A DNA stretch of 64,000 bases from Pseudozobellia thermophila (GCF_900141855.1 NZ_FQYU01000001.1:655402-719401), one strand, 5' to 3'; numbered from the stretch's first letter, positions 51,930-61,681 are shown. The notes: generated by a model not told the origin, from the letters alone. Program-made: numbers and translations.

Positions 51930-54767
51930 ATGAAAAAGTTAAAAAATATAGCGCTTGGTTTTCTATTCGTTCAAACGGGTTTTTTCTATGCACAAGACAT
52001 AGGGAGCTCCTTTGAAAAGGCCATGGACTATCACTATTCCAATAAGGACAGTGCGTATTTTTATTATGAAAAGACCATTGCCCTGGCCAGGGAACGGAAC
52101 GATATCGAAAGCGAGTTGCTGGCCTTTAGCTACCTGCTCAACGCCAATAGTAATTTTTATGATTTAAGCAACTACGGTCGAAATATAAGTAGGGCCGATA
52201 GCCTGGTCAAGCGAACACCGCGGATCGACACCCTGTACATGGGCCAGTATTTTAAAGACAACCTGCTATTTGAAAAAGGGTCTTATTACTACAAATTAAA
52301 GGACTATGGCTCCGCCCAAAACTACTTTTTTGAGCATTATAAGAAACTAAGCGCTATTCCTGAAACGGATCTGACCAGTGCCGAAATCGATATGATGTCG
52401 GCCATTTTTAGCTTTCTCGGCCTAACCTATAGGCATACGGGCAAGTACGAGCAGGCCGAATTTTACTTTAAAAAGGACATCGACTGGGTAAATAATTACA
52501 GGGATAGCATAGTCGACTGGCAATCGGTGGTGTACAATACCAAAAAGCTGTTGTCCCAGGTCTACGAGGCCCAGGATAAACCGGAGCGTGCGAACCAATT
52601 GCTCGAAGAGGCCCTCGAATTTTACAGGCTTAGGATCACGAATCCTAGGCAGAAGAACAACTTTCTGTCTACCTATATTCTCCTCGCCAAAAATCGCGTA
52701 CAGCAGGGCAGGTTCGACGAGGCCCTCGACATATTGGTTAAAAATAAATCCTTTGTTACGGGCAGCAATCCCTTTCTCAAGGAAGTCAATATCATATTCG
52801 GTGATGCCTATCTGGGCAAGAAGCAATACAAGAAGGCTTTGTCCTTTTATAATATGGCCTTGGGCGAGTATATGGAGTATCGCCAACACCGGCCCCACCA
52901 AGACGTGGCGGACGTGTATGGCAAGATTGCCGAACTGTATCTGAAACAGGGCGATTATACCCAAGGCCTTGAAGCCTTGTCCAAGGCCTTTAACAATGCC
53001 GGAAGCGACATCGATATCAAGGGCTACGATACCAACCCGTCGCCGGAACGCGTTTTTTCGAAGACGCAGTTGTTAGGACTTTTAGATATTAAGCTGAGGT
53101 TCTTTAATGAAACCTATGAAAGGGACCACGATGGGAGTTCTTTGGATATGGCCCTTCAGACGAGCCGCGATATCCTAAATACTTTCGACTTGTTGAAAAC
53201 CGAGTTTGACAGCAAGCTCGACAAGCAGTTCTTGGCCGAAAAGGCCTATCCCATATTTGAACGAATACTCCAAATAAGCCACCTTGCCTATGAGAAAGAG
53301 GGGTCCCGGACTATTTTGGAACTGGCCTTGAACATCAGCGAAAGGAGCAAGGATTTTATTCTTTTGGAGGCCCTGCGAAGTGTCCAGGCCACAAAATACG
53401 GCGACGTACCCGACAAGGTGCTCGAAAGGGAGGCCCGTCTTAGGGCCGAAATAACCCAATTGGAAAAACAAATGTTCGATGCCACCGAAAACGAAGACGT
53501 TTTTTCCGATAACTTATTCAAGGCAAAACAAGACTATTACAATTTTCTCGACTCGGTCGGGCATGCCTACCCCAGGTACTACAACCTCAAGTACAAAAAC
53601 GAGGCCCTTTCGCTGACCGACATACGCCGCACGTTGTGCGAAGAAAATACGGCCCTAATATCCTATACCGTGGCCACCGACGGGCTCTATGCCATAATTT
53701 TGGGCGATAAGGGTGAAAATTTTATTAAGATGCCCTTTTCCGAATCGGACAAAAACGAGATCCGTGAGTTTTACCGGCTGATTTCCAAACCTTCGCTCCA
53801 GGTAAGTAACGACAAATTGCACCTGCTGGGCGAACGTCTTTACGACAAGGTTTTAAAAATGCCGCTCGAAGGCATAACGGCCGAAAACTTGATCGTTGTC
53901 CGCGATGGGGAACTGCACTACCTCCCCTTTGACCTTTTGCGGCACAACGAAAAATATCTTTTGGAAGATCGGAGTATCAGTTATGGCAATTCGTTCGCCT
54001 CCTTGATGGAGCTCCATGCGGTAAAAAGGAAAAATGTGAACAAGATCATAGCCTTTGCGCCCGGTTTCGGCGATGACAAGGAGGCAAATGGCAGCCGTCA
54101 GTTCGGCAAGCTTTTGTACAACGACGATGAGGTAAGGGGCATCGCTTCGTTCTTTGATGTTGAGCTCCTCTTTGATGGCAGCGCCACCTTGCGGAACTTT
54201 AGGTCCAGGGCCTCACAATTCGGTATTGTCCATTTGGCGACCCATGCTTCCGCGAATGATGCCTTTCCCGATTACTCCTACCTGGCCTTCAGTCAGGAAA
54301 AAGATAGTGCCCAGGGCAATGTCCTGTATATCAAAGACCTTTATAACACTTCGTTAACGGCCAATATGGTGACCTTGAGCGCCTGTCAGACCGGTATAGG
54401 GAAACTTCAAAAAGGACAGGGCATGTTAAGCCTCTCCAAGGGGTTTTATTATGCAGGGGCCAAGTCGTTGGTCAACACCCTTTGGAAAATAAACGATAAG
54501 AGCAGCGTAAAACTGATGCGGTATTTTTATGAGGGGCTCAGTGAGGGCAAATCGAAAAGCGCCGCCTTGCGCCAGGCCAAGCTGAAATACCTGGAGACCA
54601 CCGACGATAGGTTGATGCGCCACCCTTACTATTGGGCGGCCTTTGCCGTTTCGGGCGATGTCTCCCCCGTGACCACCACGGTCAATTGGTGGCGGATAGG
54701 CGCGCTGCTTTTGCTTATCGTCGGCTTTTTTACCTATTTTAAGGGAAGCCGTTCGAACCGACCATAG
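51930..54767 (+). CDS. Secreted, membrane-anchored TPR-CHAT peptidase
   Basis: About 945 residues. Signal peptide LKNIALGFLFVQTGFFYAQ; tetratricopeptide-like helices to about residue 400; long helical linker; CHAT (caspase-fold) domain from about 620 to 915 with His772 in VHLATHASAND and Cys819 in LSACQTGIG, the expected catalytic dyad. A C-terminal hydrophobic helix (WWRIGALLLLIVGFFTYF) followed by a basic tail KGSRSNRP would anchor it to the inner membrane with the peptidase facing the periplasm. The start at 51930 is chosen over 51867 because only the former begins a signal peptide. Its neighbour on the other strand is an anti-sigma-like protein, so regulated cleavage is a reasonable hypothesis. 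Confidence 0.9.
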   Translation: MKKLKNIALGFLFVQTGFFYAQDIGSSFEKAMDYHYSNKDSAYFYYEKTIALARERNDIESELLAFSYLLNANSNFYDLSNYGRNISRADSLVKRTPRIDTLYMGQYFKDNLLFEKGSYYYKLKDYGSAQNYFFEHYKKLSAIPETDLTSAEIDMMSAIFSFLGLTYRHTGKYEQAEFYFKKDIDWVNNYRDSIVDWQSVVYNTKKLLSQVYEAQDKPERANQLLEEALEFYRLRITNPRQKNNFLSTYILLAKNRVQQGRFDEALDILVKNKSFVTGSNPFLKEVNIIFGDAYLGKKQYKKALSFYNMALGEYMEYRQHRPHQDVADVYGKIAELYLKQGDYTQGLEALSKAFNNAGSDIDIKGYDTNPSPERVFSKTQLLGLLDIKLRFFNETYERDHDGSSLDMALQTSRDILNTFDLLKTEFDSKLDKQFLAEKAYPIFERILQISHLAYEKEGSRTILELALNISERSKDFILLEALRSVQATKYGDVPDKVLEREARLRAEITQLEKQMFDATENEDVFSDNLFKAKQDYYNFLDSVGHAYPRYYNLKYKNEALSLTDIRRTLCEENTALISYTVATDGLYAIILGDKGENFIKMPFSESDKNEIREFYRLISKPSLQVSNDKLHLLGERLYDKVLKMPLEGITAENLIVVRDGELHYLPFDLLRHNEKYLLEDRSISYGNSFASLMELHAVKRKNVNKIIAFAPGFGDDKEANGSRQFGKLLYNDDEVRGIASFFDVELLFDGSATLRNFRSRASQFGIVHLATHASANDAFPDYSYLAFSQEKDSAQGNVLYIKDLYNTSLTANMVTLSACQTGIGKLQKGQGMLSLSKGFYYAGAKSLVNTLWKINDKSSVKLMRYFYEGLSEGKSKSAALRQAKLKYLETTDDRLMRHPYYWAAFAVSGDVSPVTTTVNWWRIGALLLLIVGFFTYFKGSRSNRP

Positions 54768-54771
54768 TTCT

Positions 54772-55500
54772 TTAATCCAGTTCTTCGAGTAATTTTCGGG
54801 CCTCCTTGGCCTTGAACCCGTTATGGTCCGCCACGTTTTTAAGCAGGCTTGTGCTTTTGTCCACCTGGTCGAGTCTCAGGTAACTGAGGGCCAGGTACCA
54901 CTCGGCGCGGTTCTTGAGTTCACCATCGGACCGTATATAGGTTTCCAATAGGGCGACCGCATCGCTATGCTTGTTCAGTTGCATGAGGGCAATGGCTTCG
55001 TAGAACTTGATGTAGTCGTCGTTGCTCTTGTCTTGAAGGTCTTTGAACAGCGATAGGGCCAAGGCATAGTCGCCCTCTTCGTAAGCGGTGAAAGCCTTGG
55101 TCTTCAGGTCTTCGAGCTGTTCGCCCCGCTCGATGGGATGGACCACGTTTTCATACGGGCTAAAATGGGTGTTGTAGAGGGCCTCGGTGTCGATGCCGGT
55201 CGAATTGAAGAAAAGAAGCCAGGCGCTTATACCCACTAAAAATACAATGGAGGCCGCCATCAACCAAGGGCGTAGGCGGACGACCTTTGAGGGCGCTGCC
55301 CGCTCGGCATCCCTTTTTTCGCGGAACATCTCCCGGAGTTCCTGACGTTCGTTTGTTTTGAGCGCCCCTTGCAGCTCTTTTTCGAAATCGAGTTCGGCGG
55401 CAAAATCGGGGTCGCTTTGGTACAACCGTTCCAACTCCTTCAATCCCGCTTCGTCGAGTGTGTTTTCAAAATAGCGGTTAATAAGTTCTTCTTTATCCAT
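54772..55500 (-). CDS. Anti-sigma-factor-like membrane protein with TPR domain
   Basis: A 242-residue protein: charged N-terminal region (residues 1-75), transmembrane helix PWLMAASIVFLVGISAWLLFF (79-98), then TPR repeats outside (AFTAYEEGDYALALSLFKDL, YIKFYEAIALMQLNKHSDAV, WYLALSYLRLDQVDKSTSLL). It overlaps the sigma-factor gene by 8 bases. Order and topology fit an anti-sigma: the N-terminal part would hold sigma in the cytoplasm and the TPR part would sense from the periplasm. No zinc-finger (ZAS) motif is seen. Stops 4 bases from the CHAT gene stop. Confidence 0.72.
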   Translation of the reverse strand: MDKEELINRYFENTLDEAGLKELERLYQSDPDFAAELDFEKELQGALKTNERQELREMFREKRDAERAAPSKVVRLRPWLMAASIVFLVGISAWLLFFNSTGIDTEALYNTHFSPYENVVHPIERGEQLEDLKTKAFTAYEEGDYALALSLFKDLQDKSNDDYIKFYEAIALMQLNKHSDAVALLETYIRSDGELKNRAEWYLALSYLRLDQVDKSTSLLKNVADHNGFKAKEARKLLEELD

Positions 55501-56047
55501 CTTGCCGTTTAATTAAGTCTTTTAAAGATTTGAGGCATCTCGATTTTTGGCTTTTTACGACATTTTTGTTTTCGTAACCTTGTACGGTCATGATCTCTTC
55601 GATCTTTAGCCCTTTTAGGTAGAAAAGCTCAAGGATTTCACGACACTTCTCGCCCAGCTTTTTAAAATTGGACACTAGCCGTTTTTGGTACTCGTCGGGC
55701 CCAGGGTCGTGGTATACATCCTCGATCACGGCCTTTTCCTTCTGGTCGAAAATATAGGCTTCATCGGTAATTATTTCCTTGGTGTCCCTGAACCTTTTGA
55801 AGAGCATGAACTTGCCAATGCTGAACAAGTAGGTTTTTACACTGCTCTTTAAGTGGTCCAGTTTTCCGGCCTGGGCATTTTCATAAAGTGCGATAAGGGC
55901 ATCTTGAAAGATGTCTTCGAGGTCGACCCCGGTTTTTTGGTACCGATGTGCAAACTTGAAAAATTCCGACCTATAATCGTCATAAACACTTTTTAAGGCG
56001 TCCCTGTCCCTGTTCTTCAACTGAGAAATAAGTTGCTCGTCTTTCAT
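55493..56047 (-). CDS. ECF-type RNA polymerase sigma-70 factor
   Basis: A 184-residue ECF sigma: region 2 at about residues 20-85 (FKFAHRYQKTGVDLEDIFQD, LIALYENAQ) and region 4 at about 125-175 (KLGEKCREILELFYLKGLKI, EEIMTVQGYENKNVVKSQ). Regions 3 is absent as expected. First gene of the minus-strand pair with the anti-sigma; it should direct transcription of an unknown regulon, perhaps including the flanking lipoproteins. Confidence 0.9.
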   Translation of the reverse strand: MKDEQLISQLKNRDRDALKSVYDDYRSEFFKFAHRYQKTGVDLEDIFQDALIALYENAQAGKLDHLKSSVKTYLFSIGKFMLFKRFRDTKEIITDEAYIFDQKEKAVIEDVYHDPGPDEYQKRLVSNFKKLGEKCREILELFYLKGLKIEEIMTVQGYENKNVVKSQKSRCLKSLKDLIKRQDG

Positions 56048-56328
56048 TAGTGCCGGAAGGTTAATAAGGTAAACATATATAAATATAAATTTTTTTAGGC
56101 CTTGGCTGTTGACCTTTTCATATTTCTGGTATTAATGGATGTACGACCTTTTAAAACATAGGATTATAAAAACAAAAAATGTAATGTATATCCCACTTTT
56201 CCCGATAAGGCATACAACCCAAGGTCGCAAGAAACGGAAAAGGCCGTGATGGCAATATTAGCGAATTGAAGAATACTTCCCCCACCGATATAATAAACCT
56301 TTATAAACAAACCTTAAATTTTAAAGTT

Positions 56329-56682
56329 ATGCGTACTAGTAGAAAAACACCGATTCTTTCTCTTGCATGTGTGGTTGCAACCGCAGTGCTAATGCTCGCA
56401 TGTAACAAAGGCGACGACGGTAACCCCTTAGGTTCCGAGGGAGCCTGTTATGGAGACAATTGGGCCGAGTTTTATATGGATGAGCTACAGGCCTTTTCCG
56501 ATGCTACAGTGGCGTATTCGGCCGATCCGACAGCTGAAAACTGTAGTAGGTACACCGCTGCCGGAAACGATTATTTGGATGCCCTGGAGACAGTGTACCA
56601 ATGTGTGCCCACGGCAAGTAGGGCGCAAATCGAACAAGCGATCAAGGAGGCAAAGGAAGGCCTCGAAGAAACGTGCCAATAA
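56329..56682 (+). CDS. Small lipoprotein, cysteine-containing
   Basis: About 117 residues starting MRTSRKTPIL (the frame is open 21 codons upstream). Hydrophobic segment LSLACVVATAVL and lipobox MLAC, then a helical domain with Cys at GACYGDNW, ENCSRYT, YQCVPT and ETCQ. Unknown. Lies across from the sigma gene, divergent. Confidence 0.7.
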   Translation: MRTSRKTPILSLACVVATAVLMLACNKGDDGNPLGSEGACYGDNWAEFYMDELQAFSDATVAYSADPTAENCSRYTAAGNDYLDALETVYQCVPTASRAQIEQAIKEAKEGLEETCQ

Positions 56683-56731
56683 GTTCCGCTACCTGCGAAA
56701 AAAATCGTTTTGTTCACCATAAAAACAGATT

Positions 56732-57352
56732 ATGAAAGACATAAAAAAATTAGTGGCCGGCTTACTCGTGCTAAGTTCCATGTCGGCTTGTATGGGCGAG
56801 ACAAAGGAAAAACTGAAAAAGGCCAAGGAAGGGGTGTCGAACTCGGCCACCCTGGTCAATCAGGCCAGAAAGTTCGAAGACGATGTCGAAAAACTGAAGA
56901 ATGCCGAGCCTTTGACCGCTACACAACTGAAAGAATGGCTTCCCGAAAAAATAGACGGACTTAATCGAACGGGTTTTAAGACCGGTCAGGCGGGCATGTA
57001 CAATGTCAAGTCGATAGAAGGTACCTTTAAGGATGATGGGGGAAAGAAAAAATTGCGGGTCAACGTAGTGGACGGGGCCGGGCCCACGGGCAGTATCATG
57101 GCGGCCAGCTACAGCGTGGCTAATAATATGGAGATGGAGGAAGAGGATGAGAACAAACATAAAAAAAACATTGAGGTCGACGGAATCAAGGCCCGGCAGA
57201 CCTATTGGAAAAAGACCAACAAAACCATGTTGTCGTTTACCTATAACGGACGGTTTTTGGTTACCGTAAACGCGACCGGCTTAGACCCCGAGGAAACTTG
57301 GGAACTGGTCGATCGGTTGAATTTAGACGACTTGGCCGATATGGCGGATTGA
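56732..57352 (+). CDS. Lipoprotein of unknown function
   Basis: A 206-residue lipoprotein: KLVAGLLVLSSMSAC with lipobox MSAC; a coiled helical stretch (residues 24-62, KEKLKKAKEGVSNSATLV); and a C-terminal domain (GQAGMYNVKSIEGTFKDDGG, MLSFTYNGRFLVTVNATG). Unknown. Starts 49 bases after the previous gene on the same strand. Confidence 0.72.
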   Translation: MKDIKKLVAGLLVLSSMSACMGETKEKLKKAKEGVSNSATLVNQARKFEDDVEKLKNAEPLTATQLKEWLPEKIDGLNRTGFKTGQAGMYNVKSIEGTFKDDGGKKKLRVNVVDGAGPTGSIMAASYSVANNMEMEEEDENKHKKNIEVDGIKARQTYWKKTNKTMLSFTYNGRFLVTVNATGLDPEETWELVDRLNLDDLADMAD

Positions 57353-57385
57353 CATACTTGAATAATCATTTTAAACTTTAGAACA

Positions 57386-57748
57386 ATGGAAACATCAAAA
57401 GCGAATTTAGAAGCGAACAAAGGCTTGGCAGTCAATGAAGAAGCCAAAAGAATAGCGATTATCGGGTATATAACCGTCATCGGACTGGTCATTGCCTTTG
57501 TGATGAACAACGAAAAGAAACTCGATTTTGCCAAATACCACATACGGCAATCCATAGGGCTTTGTGTTACGGGCCTTGTTTTGGGAGTTATCGGTATCGT
57601 ACCCATTATTGGTTGGTTGATCAATATCGTAGGCATCTTTGTATTGCTCTATATGTGGATCGTGGCCTTAATGAACGCCATCAACGGTAAGGAAAAACCG
57701 GCACCTTTTCTGGGTACCAAGTACCAAGAATGGTTCAAGGGGATATAG
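57386..57748 (+). CDS. DUF4870-like small membrane protein
   Basis: A 120-residue protein with three hydrophobic segments (IAIIGYITVIGLVIAFVM, SIGLCVTGLVLGVIGIVPII, IVGIFVLLYMWIVALMNAI), and motifs NNEKKLDFAKYHIRQSIGL and FLGTKYQEW typical of DUF4870 (Tic20-like) proteins. Function unknown. Two terminators follow. Confidence 0.75.
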   Translation: METSKANLEANKGLAVNEEAKRIAIIGYITVIGLVIAFVMNNEKKLDFAKYHIRQSIGLCVTGLVLGVIGIVPIIGWLINIVGIFVLLYMWIVALMNAINGKEKPAPFLGTKYQEWFKGI

Positions 57749-57762
57749 TCCCTTTATAAAAT

Positions 57763-57782
57763 GGGCCTTCGGGCCCTTTTTT
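57763..57782 (+). terminator. Intrinsic terminator with UUCG loop
   Basis: GGGCC-TTCG-GGCCC followed by TTTTTT, 15 bases after the stop at 57748. Confidence 0.85.
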
Positions 57783-57799
57783 AATCTTTACTGCCCATA

Positions 57800-57829
57800 G
57801 CCCGAGGTACGCCCTTGGGCATTTTTTTT
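57800..57829 (+). terminator. Second terminator
   Basis: GCCCGAGG pairs with CCTTGGGC (one G-T wobble) around TACGC, followed by A and eight T. Tandem with the previous one; it insulates the T9SS module. Confidence 0.8.
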
Positions 57830-57945
57830 GTATTCCACCCTCCGGACTTGGTCCCTTTCCTGTCCGCACGCCCCTCCCAAACCCTATTGTACCGCAGGTG
57901 TTAACCTTTTCCGATAGATCGCATTAAGGGTTAAACCAGTGTGTT

Positions 57946-58425
57946 ATGAAAAGGATCCTGTGTTATTCTCTTTTTGTTATTTCCTATTTCGCCGTGGCCC
58001 AGTCCATTGATAGAACCGTCATCGCCAGTGCAGGTGGTTTTTTGGCCGGTCCGGATGCCGGTATCGGTTTTACCATTGGCGAGAGCGCCGTGGGTTATCG
58101 GGCGAACGACCTTGCCGTCGATCAGGGCTTTTGGGCCGGGGGGCAGATCGTGGTCGTGCCCATGTTCCCCGAAGAGGAAGAGGTCGACATCGTGGTCTAT
58201 CCCAATCCCGTGGCTGAACGGTTGACCGTTTTCCCCGGTGACCATAAGGTTTTGGCCATGCAGCTTTTTTCGGTCGATGCCAAACGGGTCTTGATGAAGA
58301 CCACCGATGGATCGCAAGTAAGGCATGTGATAGATATGGGCTATATGGCGAAGGGGGTTTACATTCTTCAACTCGTTTTAAAGGGAAAGGGTGAATTAAA
58401 GGAATATAAGATTATTAAGAACTAG
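57946..58425 (+). CDS. Type IX secretion (Por) C-terminal domain protein
   Basis: A 159-residue protein with signal peptide LCYSLFVISYFAVAQ (residues 5-19), a short N-terminal domain (SAGGFLAGPDAGIGFTIGES), then a type A T9SS C-terminal domain (DIVVYPNPVAERLTVFPG, MGYMAKGVYILQLVLKGKG, KEYKIIKN). It would be exported by the Por system to the surface. First gene of a two-gene module with the next gene, 5 bases away. Confidence 0.9.
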   Translation: MKRILCYSLFVISYFAVAQSIDRTVIASAGGFLAGPDAGIGFTIGESAVGYRANDLAVDQGFWAGGQIVVVPMFPEEEEVDIVVYPNPVAERLTVFPGDHKVLAMQLFSVDAKRVLMKTTDGSQVRHVIDMGYMAKGVYILQLVLKGKGELKEYKIIKN

Positions 58426-58430
58426 AAATT

Positions 58431-60383
58431 ATGAAAAGAAATTACTACTTACTGGCAATGGTCTTCGCACTTGGTGTCTTGAACACGGTGATGGCCCAAT
58501 CGCGAAACTATATCAATTACCAAGGCGTTGCCCGAGGCGTCGATAACCAACTGATGGAACAAGAAGCCTTGACCATCGGTGTCGGAATCCGTTTTGGGAG
58601 CGCCACGGCCCCGGTGGCCTATGAAGAATCGCACAATGTGACCACCGATGCCAATGGTGTGTTCAGCCTGCAGATCGGCAAGGGTGACGTCGTTTCCGGT
58701 AACTATGCCGGCCTAGACTGGCAAGAGGTCCCGTTTTTGACCGTTTATTTGAACGGGGTCGAAGTTGGGACTACGGAGTTAATGGCGGTGCCCTATGCCA
58801 TCAGTTCCGGAGACAAACAATGGGAGGTCAACGGCGATGCCATTATAAATAAAAATACGGGAACGGTGGCCGTACGGAACGATTTAAAGGTAAACGGCGG
58901 TCTAAGGCTCAACAGGGGCGCCCAGGTCGATGAGATTTCCGACAATGCCACCCTATCGGAAAACAGCGGGGCCATCTTGCCTACCCAAAGGGCCGTAAAG
59001 ACCTATGTGGACAGTCGTCTCCCTGGCGGTGGCGGGGTGGAACAGACCGCCCTTGAAGTGCCCTACGATAATTCCACTTCGGGCCTGGCCGCCACCAATG
59101 CACAGGATGCCTTGGACGAACTGGCCGGTGGAGGGGCCGACCTGGATTCCGATCCGGCCAATGAATTACAGAATTTAAGCCTTTCGGGGACCCGCTTGGC
59201 TATTTCCGGGGGGACGGGGGTCGACCTGGCCGGCATTCTACCGCCCGGTGGATCCGACGACCAAAATGCCTCGGAGGTAGCCTTCGACAATTCGGGTACC
59301 GGCTTGGCGGCGTCCAATACCCAGGAAGCGATCGAGGAACTGGCTGCGGGCGGTCTGGTGGATACCGATGATCAAGGCCTGGTTTTGACCGGTGATGTGC
59401 TTTCCATCGAAGACGGTACCGGCTCGGTCGATTTGGGCGATTATGTGGACGTAACCGCGGAAAACGGATTACTGACAGGTAACGGCTCCGCTATAAAAGG
59501 CTTGGTCGGAACCAGTGACGGCCAAGTGGCGAAATGGGATGCGGGTTCGGGCCAATGGGTCGCGGGCAACGACGAGGTGGCCGCAGGTGGCGGAGGCACG
59601 CTGTGGGAAGAAGACGGGAGCGATGTGTACTACATCGGCGGAGATGTGGGAATAGGGACAGACGCGCCCAGTGCACAGCTGCATGTCGTTGGGGCCACCG
59701 CCAACCCCGTAATGTTCGAGACCGACAACCTGCGCAACTGGGTCAGTTACGATACGTCGAACGGTTATATCGGGTATTCAGGTGTTTATTCGGGAGCTAG
59801 GGATATGGATTTCGGTACGGGAAGTGGCAATAGCACCGGAAAAGTCCATTTGGTGACCAAGGCCACCCCCAGGTTGACCGTTGAAGCCAATGGCGATGTA
59901 AAGGTGCAAAAATTGGAAGGTTCCGGCGAACGAAACGTGGTGGCCGATGCCAATGGAAATTTGAAAGCTAGTGAGCCTGTAGTGTTTAAGTATGAAGGCA
60001 ATGGTTTTGCGGTTAAGGACTTGGACGGGGGCACCGTAATTGAGGCCGATATATGGGAAAACGTGCTATACGATACCACCGGCAGCCTTAATAGGACCAC
60101 AAAAAGGTTCGTATGCCCCAAGTCGGGATATTATTTCCTACATGCCAGGGTAGATCAGTCGAATGCCGTAAGCAGTGCATTCTTTGCAATCAAATTCAAT
60201 ATCCAATCGAATTGGCTCAGTGGGTCTACGGTCGATGGAGACACCGTTGATACGGAGATCAGTGGAATTTTTAGGTTGAATGCCGGACAAGAGGTCTATG
60301 TTCAATTGCGCAATTACACTGAAGGCCAAGATTCCCGTATCGATGGTTTTGGCAGTTTCTTTGAAGGGTACAGGATAAATTAG
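58431..60383 (+). CDS. Fibre-like secreted protein with C1q-like C-terminus
   Basis: A 650-residue protein: signal YLLAMVFALGVLNTVMAQ; an N-terminal domain (NYINYQGVARGVDNQLMEQE) shared by many Bacteroidota surface proteins; two tail-fibre-like repeats (VPYDNSTSGLAATNAQDALD and VAFDNSGTGLAASNTQEAIE); a GIGTDAPSAQLHV head-fibre motif; and a C-terminal TNF/C1q-like domain (GYYFLHARVDQSNAV, FRLNAGQEVYVQLRN, FGSFFEGYRIN). No T9SS tail; starts 5 bases after the T9SS gene. Confidence 0.82.
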   Translation: MKRNYYLLAMVFALGVLNTVMAQSRNYINYQGVARGVDNQLMEQEALTIGVGIRFGSATAPVAYEESHNVTTDANGVFSLQIGKGDVVSGNYAGLDWQEVPFLTVYLNGVEVGTTELMAVPYAISSGDKQWEVNGDAIINKNTGTVAVRNDLKVNGGLRLNRGAQVDEISDNATLSENSGAILPTQRAVKTYVDSRLPGGGGVEQTALEVPYDNSTSGLAATNAQDALDELAGGGADLDSDPANELQNLSLSGTRLAISGGTGVDLAGILPPGGSDDQNASEVAFDNSGTGLAASNTQEAIEELAAGGLVDTDDQGLVLTGDVLSIEDGTGSVDLGDYVDVTAENGLLTGNGSAIKGLVGTSDGQVAKWDAGSGQWVAGNDEVAAGGGGTLWEEDGSDVYYIGGDVGIGTDAPSAQLHVVGATANPVMFETDNLRNWVSYDTSNGYIGYSGVYSGARDMDFGTGSGNSTGKVHLVTKATPRLTVEANGDVKVQKLEGSGERNVVADANGNLKASEPVVFKYEGNGFAVKDLDGGTVIEADIWENVLYDTTGSLNRTTKRFVCPKSGYYFLHARVDQSNAVSSAFFAIKFNIQSNWLSGSTVDGDTVDTEISGIFRLNAGQEVYVQLRNYTEGQDSRIDGFGSFFEGYRIN

Positions 60384-60419
60384 GGCAGCGGTTTTGGCCG
60401 ACAATCGGACTTCTAAAAA

Positions 60420-60466
60420 TTAAACCAAAAAGTATAATGAAAACATACTTTTTGGTTTAATTTTTT
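60420..60466 (+). terminator. Long-stem terminator
   Basis: TTAAACCAAAAAGTAT (60420-60435) pairs exactly with ATACTTTTTGGTTTAA (60445-60460), followed by TTTTTT. The A/T flanks extend the stem, so it may work in both directions. Confidence 0.85.
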
Positions 60467-60667
60467 ATGCCCAGAATCGGGTGTATTGTCCGTTCGCCCG
60501 AAAGGCAATGTACATCACTTGCGAGGCTAGATTTCAACATTTTGTGTTAAAAACTTTGTGGCCGAATTCGCCCAACGCCCTTACAAAACCGCGGCTTTTT
60601 TGCCATCTTTGTTAGGACGACGCAAGGGAAATCGAGCATCCAACATTACATCAATTTTTTAAAATCA

Positions 60668-61660
60668 ATGAGTATGTCCACAGCTGTAGAGCCTATTTTG
60701 GAAGAAAATGAAGACCGTTTTGTGATTTTTCCCATCGAACACCACGATATTTGGGAATGGTACAAAAAATGCGAGGCTTGTTTCTGGACGGCAGAGGAAA
60801 TTGATCTTCACGAGGACCTGAACGATTGGAACAATAAGCTGAACGACGATGAAAAGTACTTCATCAAGCATATCCTGGCCTTCTTTGCCGCTTCCGACGG
60901 AATCGTAAACGAAAATTTGGCCGAGAACTTTGTCAGTGAGGTACAGTATGCCGAAGCCAAGTTTTTCTACGGTTTTCAGATCATGATGGAGAACATCCAC
61001 TCCGAGACCTATTCCCTATTGATCGATACCTACGTGAAGGACGAAAAGGAAAAGAACATACTTTTTAAGGCCATCGAGAATTTTCCCGCCATTAAAAAGA
61101 AAGCCGAATGGGCCTTGAACTGGATCGAGTCGCCCAGCTTTGCGGAGCGCTTGATCGCCTTTGCCGCAGTCGAGGGCATTTTCTTTTCAGGGGCCTTCTG
61201 CTCCATATTTTGGCTCAAGAAAAGGGGCTTGATGCCCGGTCTTACCTTTTCAAATGAATTGATTTCGAGGGACGAGGGCATGCATTGCGATTTTGCCGTG
61301 CACCTGCACAACAAACACCTGGTCAATAAAGTGCCAAAAAAGCGCATCACCGAAATTCTGACCAATGCACTCGATATCGAAAGGGAATTTATTACCGAAT
61401 CGCTTCCGGTAAGCCTTATCGGAATGAACGCCAAGCTTATGACCCAATACCTGGAGTTCGTTACCGATCGCCTGTTGGTCGAGTTGGAGTGCGATAAGGT
61501 GTACAATGCAACGAACCCCTTTGATTTTATGGATATGATTTCCCTTCAAGGGAAAACGAATTTCTTCGAAAAGCGGGTGTCCGAATACCAAAAGGCAGGA
61601 GTGCTCAACAAAGACAAGGACGAAGATGCGCAAAAAATCAGCTTCGACGCCGATTTTTAA
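60668..61660 (+). CDS. nrdB: Ribonucleotide reductase class Ia beta subunit
   Basis: A 330-residue R2 protein holding the diiron-tyrosyl radical that starts ribonucleotide reduction. It resembles the eukaryotic type: [18 protein letters not shown] (Asp77), [18 protein letters not shown] (Glu108, His111, and Tyr115 aligning with the mouse Tyr177 radical), AVEGIFFSG (Glu169) and RDEGMHCDF (Glu203, His206). All metal ligands are present. It precedes nrdA by 125 bases containing a terminator-like hairpin and a palindrome. Confidence 0.95.
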   Translation: MSMSTAVEPILEENEDRFVIFPIEHHDIWEWYKKCEACFWTAEEIDLHEDLNDWNNKLNDDEKYFIKHILAFFAASDGIVNENLAENFVSEVQYAEAKFFYGFQIMMENIHSETYSLLIDTYVKDEKEKNILFKAIENFPAIKKKAEWALNWIESPSFAERLIAFAAVEGIFFSGAFCSIFWLKKRGLMPGLTFSNELISRDEGMHCDFAVHLHNKHLVNKVPKKRITEILTNALDIEREFITESLPVSLIGMNAKLMTQYLEFVTDRLLVELECDKVYNATNPFDFMDMISLQGKTNFFEKRVSEYQKAGVLNKDKDEDAQKISFDADF

Positions 61661-61681
61661 GCGATTGCAATAGAAGCCTAA

